DNA from: a bacterium UBP12_UBA5184
GTDB taxonomy: Bacteria > Vulcanimicrobiota > Vulcanimicrobiia > Vulcanimicrobiales > Vulcanimicrobiaceae
Direction of reading: 5' to 3'
Assembly (NCBI GenBank): GCA_002413145.1
Contig: DHWK01000152.1
Coordinates: forward strand, 17,968-25,921
DNA: 7,954 nt
How positions within the stretch are numbered: the stretch's first letter is position 1; every line of letters starts with the position of its first letter. Below, one piece after another: positions 5,203 through 7,954 of the stretch. The notes beneath the pieces were generated by a model. The model was not told the origin of the DNA. It searched no databases and was given only the letters and a program-made list of their open reading frames with translations. A program made the position numbers and the translations under genes.

Positions 5203-7322
5203 TAGGGCGTCGGCCGTGTTTCTGGGACGGGGGTCGTGGCGGCGCGCGGGGCGACGATCTCCGGCGCCGGCGCCGAACTGTAGAGGAAGAGCGCATCGGA
5301 GACCCAGCGTTCGGCGCTGTTATCCGAGGGTTGGTTGCGAACGCTCACGTTCTCGTCGCCGGGGGCGCGCGAAACCAGGGTGACCGACCCGCCCGAGTCG
5401 AGCGCCATCGCGTCGACCGCGCCGAACCGCTGCAGCAAGCTCGCGAACTCCGGCCGCGTCATCCCGACCGAGCGCTCGGGATGCCGCCCGTCGACCGCGA
5501 CCAGCATCAATAAATCATCCGAAAGATGCGCGAGCGCGATGACGGGCCAACGGACGTCGCGTTCGTCCGGGGCCGGTGCGTGGCGGTCCTCGTACCAGGC
5601 GCCATCCTTGATCAGCATCGGTCCGCCCCCGATCGCGGCGACGGCGTCCCCGACCGAAGGCTCCAACCGGTACGACAGCCGTATCCGATCGCCTGGCCGC
5701 GGCAACGGGCCCTTCAGGCGCGGCCCGAAGACGAGGCCGAACGAGACCGGCAGAGCCTGATCGACGGGCCGCACGTCGACGACTTGATAGCGTCCCGCCT
5801 TCTGGTCGACCGGCGCGAGTTCGACGAAGGTGTCGCCGGGATAGGGCGGGAGCGTCTTACCGAAGGCCGGCGTAATGACCGTGACGTCTCCCGCCGGCCA
5901 GTTGTTGAACTGCGTCACCGGAAAGTTGCCGCGCGGCGTGGCGACGGAACCGCGCAGTTTGTATTCGTTGAACTCGACGCTGCCGTCGCGCTGGACGACG
6001 AGCGCGTAACGATCGACCGGACCGCGCAGCAGCTCGCCGGAGCGGATCAGCATCCCTTGGGGTTGATAGGTGCGGCCGATGTCGAAATAGTCGCCGTTGA
6101 CCCCCGCGATCGCGTGCGTGCGGACGCCCATCGATGAGGTGCGCTCGCCGCTCGAGAAGACGTGATCGTCCGCAATCGCGGTGTCGAGCCGCAGCGTCGG
6201 CTCGCGCGGATTGAGGATGACGGCGCTGATCGTTAGCGGACCGTTGTCCGTCGCGATCGAGTACTTCGAGAAGCCGACCCCGGGTGCCGTCCACTCGACG
6301 CGCATCGACTGCAGTTTGGGTTCGGCGGCGACCGAGAACATCAAACGGCCGAGCCGGCGCAGATCCGGCGAACCCTCGACGATCCACGCCAGACGCGAGC
6401 GAAGATCCGAGACTTCGCCGGTAAACTCGAACGGTATCCCGTCGAGCGTGGCTCTGAGGCCGCCGCTTCCGATCGAATGCGTCCCCATTTCGAGATTGCC
6501 GTTCAAGCCGGCGAGGACGTGCACGCTTCCCGAGCGGAGCTCGACGTTCGCGGCCTCGACCCTCGCCTGCGCGCGCAGCGCCGCTCGGTCCTGTGTGAGC
6601 GAGACGCCGGTGAGCCAGCCTGCCCGGATGTGGACCGGCGCGTCTTGCGAGATCGCGGCGCCGAGCGCGCCCAGTGGAAGCGCCGCCGCTTCCCAACGCA
6701 CCGCCGGCGTCGCCGAAGCGCCGGGTTCGGTGCGCGCGGAGATTGGGAAGCGGGCGCTGCCGTCGACGAGATCGAGCGACAGCGCGAAACTCGGTTCGCC
6801 GTCCCGCAGGCCTAGGTTGCCGCGCACGTCGGCGAAAGAGACCGCCGCTTCCGGGACTACGCCGCGCGCGACGAGGATGCTGCCGTCCACAACGCTGGCG
6901 TCGAGGGCGTCGACGTGCAGCGCCCGAACGGCGGCCGTCAGTTTCTCGCGCTCGTCGCCCTGCCAGCGATCGGGTAAAAGCGTCAGCCTTGGACGTTCTA
7001 CCCTCGCGACGATCCCTCGCTCGCTCGTCGCGACTTCGGCGCGCGCGACGTCGACGACGATAGCTCCGCCGCGCGAGTGGGCGTGCAATCCCTCGACGAC
7101 CAGCGTCGCGCCGTTATGACGCACCGCGTCGAGGGTCACAACGTAGCCCGTTGCGCGCTGCAGGGCGTTCTCGAGCGACATCCGCTCCCAGCGTTCGCGA
7201 AACGTGAATCCGGCGACAGCCGCGAGTCCGAGCAAGGCGCCGGCCGCGAGAACGATCCAGCGCGCGTACGGCGCGGCGCGAAATCTGTCGAGCGCCTGCC
7301 GCACCCAAGAAGTTAGTGGCAC
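5202..7322 (-). CDS. Membrane-anchored AsmA/TamB-like region fused to a phosphodiester glycosidase (NAGPA) domain (706 aa)
   Basis: After a basic N-terminus, one membrane helix (about 22-40) should anchor the protein in the inner membrane with the rest in the periplasm. Residues about 48-340 are beta-rich and resemble AsmA/TamB-family proteins. The start, LENALQRATGYVVTLDAV, and the repeating strand pattern with V-x-G-L fit the opening of such domains; these proteins form lipid-transfer grooves. Residues about 346-683 are a complete NAGPA domain: IAGVNGDYFD (405-414), GGGPMLI (565-571), VDGR (610-613), MTRPEFASL (621-629) and LDSGGSVTL (641-649), with Ser643 where Gly is usual. A Pro/Thr-rich tail ends the protein. 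The GTG at 7322 is the longest start; GTG 7304 also keeps the helix. Neither has an SD. It is the first gene of the operon. The glycosidase call is firm; the AsmA-like call rests on pattern only. Confidence 0.88.
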   Translation of the reverse strand: MPLTSWVRQALDRFRAAPYARWIVLAAGALLGLAAVAGFTFRERWERMSLENALQRATGYVVTLDAVRHNGATLVVEGLHAHSRGGAIVVDVARAEVATSERGIVARVERPRLTLLPDRWQGDEREKLTAAVRALHVDALDASVVDGSILVARGVVPEAAVSFADVRGNLGLRDGEPSFALSLDLVDGSARFPISARTEPGASATPAVRWEAAALPLGALGAAISQDAPVHIRAGWLTGVSLTQDRAALRAQARVEAANVELRSGSVHVLAGLNGNLEMGTHSIGSGGLRATLDGIPFEFTGEVSDLRSRLAWIVEGSPDLRRLGRLMFSVAAEPKLQSMRVEWTAPGVGFSKYSIATDNGPLTISAVILNPREPTLRLDTAIADDHVFSSGERTSSMGVRTHAIAGVNGDYFDIGRTYQPQGMLIRSGELLRGPVDRYALVVQRDGSVEFNEYKLRGSVATPRGNFPVTQFNNWPAGDVTVITPAFGKTLPPYPGDTFVELAPVDQKAGRYQVVDVRPVDQALPVSFGLVFGPRLKGPLPRPGDRIRLSYRLEPSVGDAVAAIGGGPMLIKDGAWYEDRHAPAPDERDVRWPVIALAHLSDDLLMLVAVDGRHPERSVGMTRPEFASLLQRFGAVDAMALDSGGSVTLVSRAPGDENVSVRNQPSDNSAERWVSDALFLYSSAPAPEIVAPRAATTPVPETRPTP

Positions 7323-7366
7323 CGAAGCGGGGATTCGGCGTAACCCCCGTCGGAAAACCTCTTATC
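7323..7366. other. 44-bp divergent intergenic gap
   Basis: Only 44 bases separate the GTG of the AsmA-NAGPA gene (minus) from the GTG of the deacetylase-like gene (plus). No convincing -35/-10 pair or SD was found in it on either strand. Promoters for both directions must overlap the 5' coding ends or lie within them. Confidence 0.4.
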
Positions 7367-7954
7367 GTGCCACGAGCCTTCGCGTTGGCTTGCCTCGCAG
7401 CCCTGGCGCTGGGCGCCGCATCTCCGCTCCCGCAGGTTACCGCCGGGGCGCAGCAGCCGTACGTTGCGGTGCTGGTCTGGCACGACGTCGTCAGCCCCCA
7501 GGAAGTCTGGTTCGACACGACGCTCGAGACGTTTCGAACGCAACTCGAGGCGGTCAAGCGCGGCGGATTTCACGTCGTGACGCTGGCGGCGCTACGCGCT
7601 CACCTCGAGCGCGGTGCGCCGTTACCTGCCAAGCCGCTGGTACTCACCTTTGACGACAACGGGCACGGGATCTACGAGAATGCGTTTCCGCTCCTACGAA
7701 AGTACGGTTTTCCTGCGACCCTGTTCGTGCACACGAACTTCGTCGGGAAGACGACGACGAAACGCCACAATACCTGGGATCAGTTACGCGAAATGGAACG
7801 CAGCGGTTTGATCGAGGTGCAGAGCCTGACCGCGAATCACCCACCCGATCTCCGCGCGCTCTCCGATGCAGCCGTCGTCCACGAACTCAGACTCTCGAAG
7901 TTTTCGCTCGAGCGCAGGCTCGGGCGGCCGATCTACGCGCTCGTTTATCCCGAG
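7367..7954 (+). CDS. Secreted polysaccharide deacetylase-like protein, 3'-truncated by window edge, with degenerate metal-binding motif
   Basis: From the GTG at 7367 the frame is open for 196 codons to the window edge. Residues 1 to about 28 are a Sec signal peptide (PRAFALACLAALALGAA, then QVTAGAQ). The fold is CE4/NodB, closest in style to the PgaB/IcaB-like deacetylases: VAVLVWHDV (33-41), VLTFDDNG (92-99) with Asp96 and Asp97 kept but Asn98 where Gly is usual, FPATLFVHTNFVG (115-127), and the start of motif 3 at ALVYPE (191-196), where the window stops. In motif 2, QSLTANHP (152-159) aligns with the usual S-H-T-x-x-H, so the first metal-binding His is Leu154 and only His158 remains. It may be inactive, have altered metal use, or act as a binding protein. 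Longer starts (e.g. GTG 7316) are possible but would spoil the signal peptide. It diverges from the glycosidase operon. Confidence 0.88.
   Translation, partial: MPRAFALACLAALALGAASPLPQVTAGAQQPYVAVLVWHDVVSPQEVWFDTTLETFRTQLEAVKRGGFHVVTLAALRAHLERGAPLPAKPLVLTFDDNGHGIYENAFPLLRKYGFPATLFVHTNFVGKTTTKRHNTWDQLREMERSGLIEVQSLTANHPPDLRALSDAAVVHELRLSKFSLERRLGRPIYALVYPE

Noticed and set aside
5195..5210. Possibility that the two NAGPA genes are one gene split by a frameshift
   Set aside because: The upstream protein ends in a Pro/Thr-rich tail after a complete domain and the downstream one starts its own domain. The TAGTG junction is a normal coupled overlap.
4130..5296. 388-codon open frame on the minus strand overlapping the NAGPA genes
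   Set aside because: Its product is Arg/Pro-rich with no motifs, and it lies out of frame over two genes with clear catalytic signatures. It is a shadow of high-GC coding sequence.
6181..7119. 312-codon plus-strand frame
   Set aside because: Antisense to the AsmA-like region; Ser/Arg-rich with no signal or motif.
7367..7420. Lipoprotein signal at the cysteine of the second deacetylase-like protein (Cys9)
   Set aside because: The -3 position is Ala and the cysteine sits within the start of the hydrophobic core, too close to the N-terminus for a lipobox.

Overview
The window is a compact, GC-rich stretch of bacterial chromosome with almost every base in coding sequence. Most starts appear to be GTG or TTG, stops overlap the next start by 1-4 bases, and Shine-Dalgarno (SD) sequences are mostly absent. 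The protein set (secreted and envelope proteins of Gram-negative type, an AsmA/TamB-like domain, a tiny lysine-rich basic protein) fits a high-GC, little-studied bacterial phylum. Candidatus Eremiobacterota (WPS-2) or a relative is a guess from general character and was not tested. No tRNA, rRNA, CRISPR array, insertion sequence or phage gene was seen.

Region 1 (1-2084, minus strand) is a tightly coupled operon read right to left: an alpha/beta hydrolase, then two secreted proteins of unknown function that are paralogs of each other. The second paralog runs off the left edge. Both junctions are GTGA overlaps.

Region 2 (2085-2428) holds a small plus-strand unit with its own signals: a good sigma70-type promoter, a leader that can form two mutually exclusive hairpins, a 39-47 residue histone-like protein, and a strong intrinsic terminator.

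Region 3 (2429-7322, minus strand) is a three-gene operon read right to left. It encodes a membrane-anchored protein joining an AsmA/TamB-like region to a phosphodiester glycosidase (NAGPA, PF09992) domain, then a second NAGPA protein with Ig-like and beta-sandwich C-terminal domains, then a polysaccharide deacetylase (CE4/NodB fold). Region 4 (7367-7954, plus strand, cut by the window edge) is a divergent second deacetylase-like protein that lacks one of the usual metal-binding histidines.

Regions 3 and 4 look like an envelope-glycan remodelling locus: two glycosidases predicted to act on sugar phosphodiesters, flanked by two deacetylase-fold proteins. The most unusual items are the AsmA-NAGPA fusion, the probably inactive second deacetylase, the tandem orphan paralogs, and the alternative leader hairpins of the basic protein.
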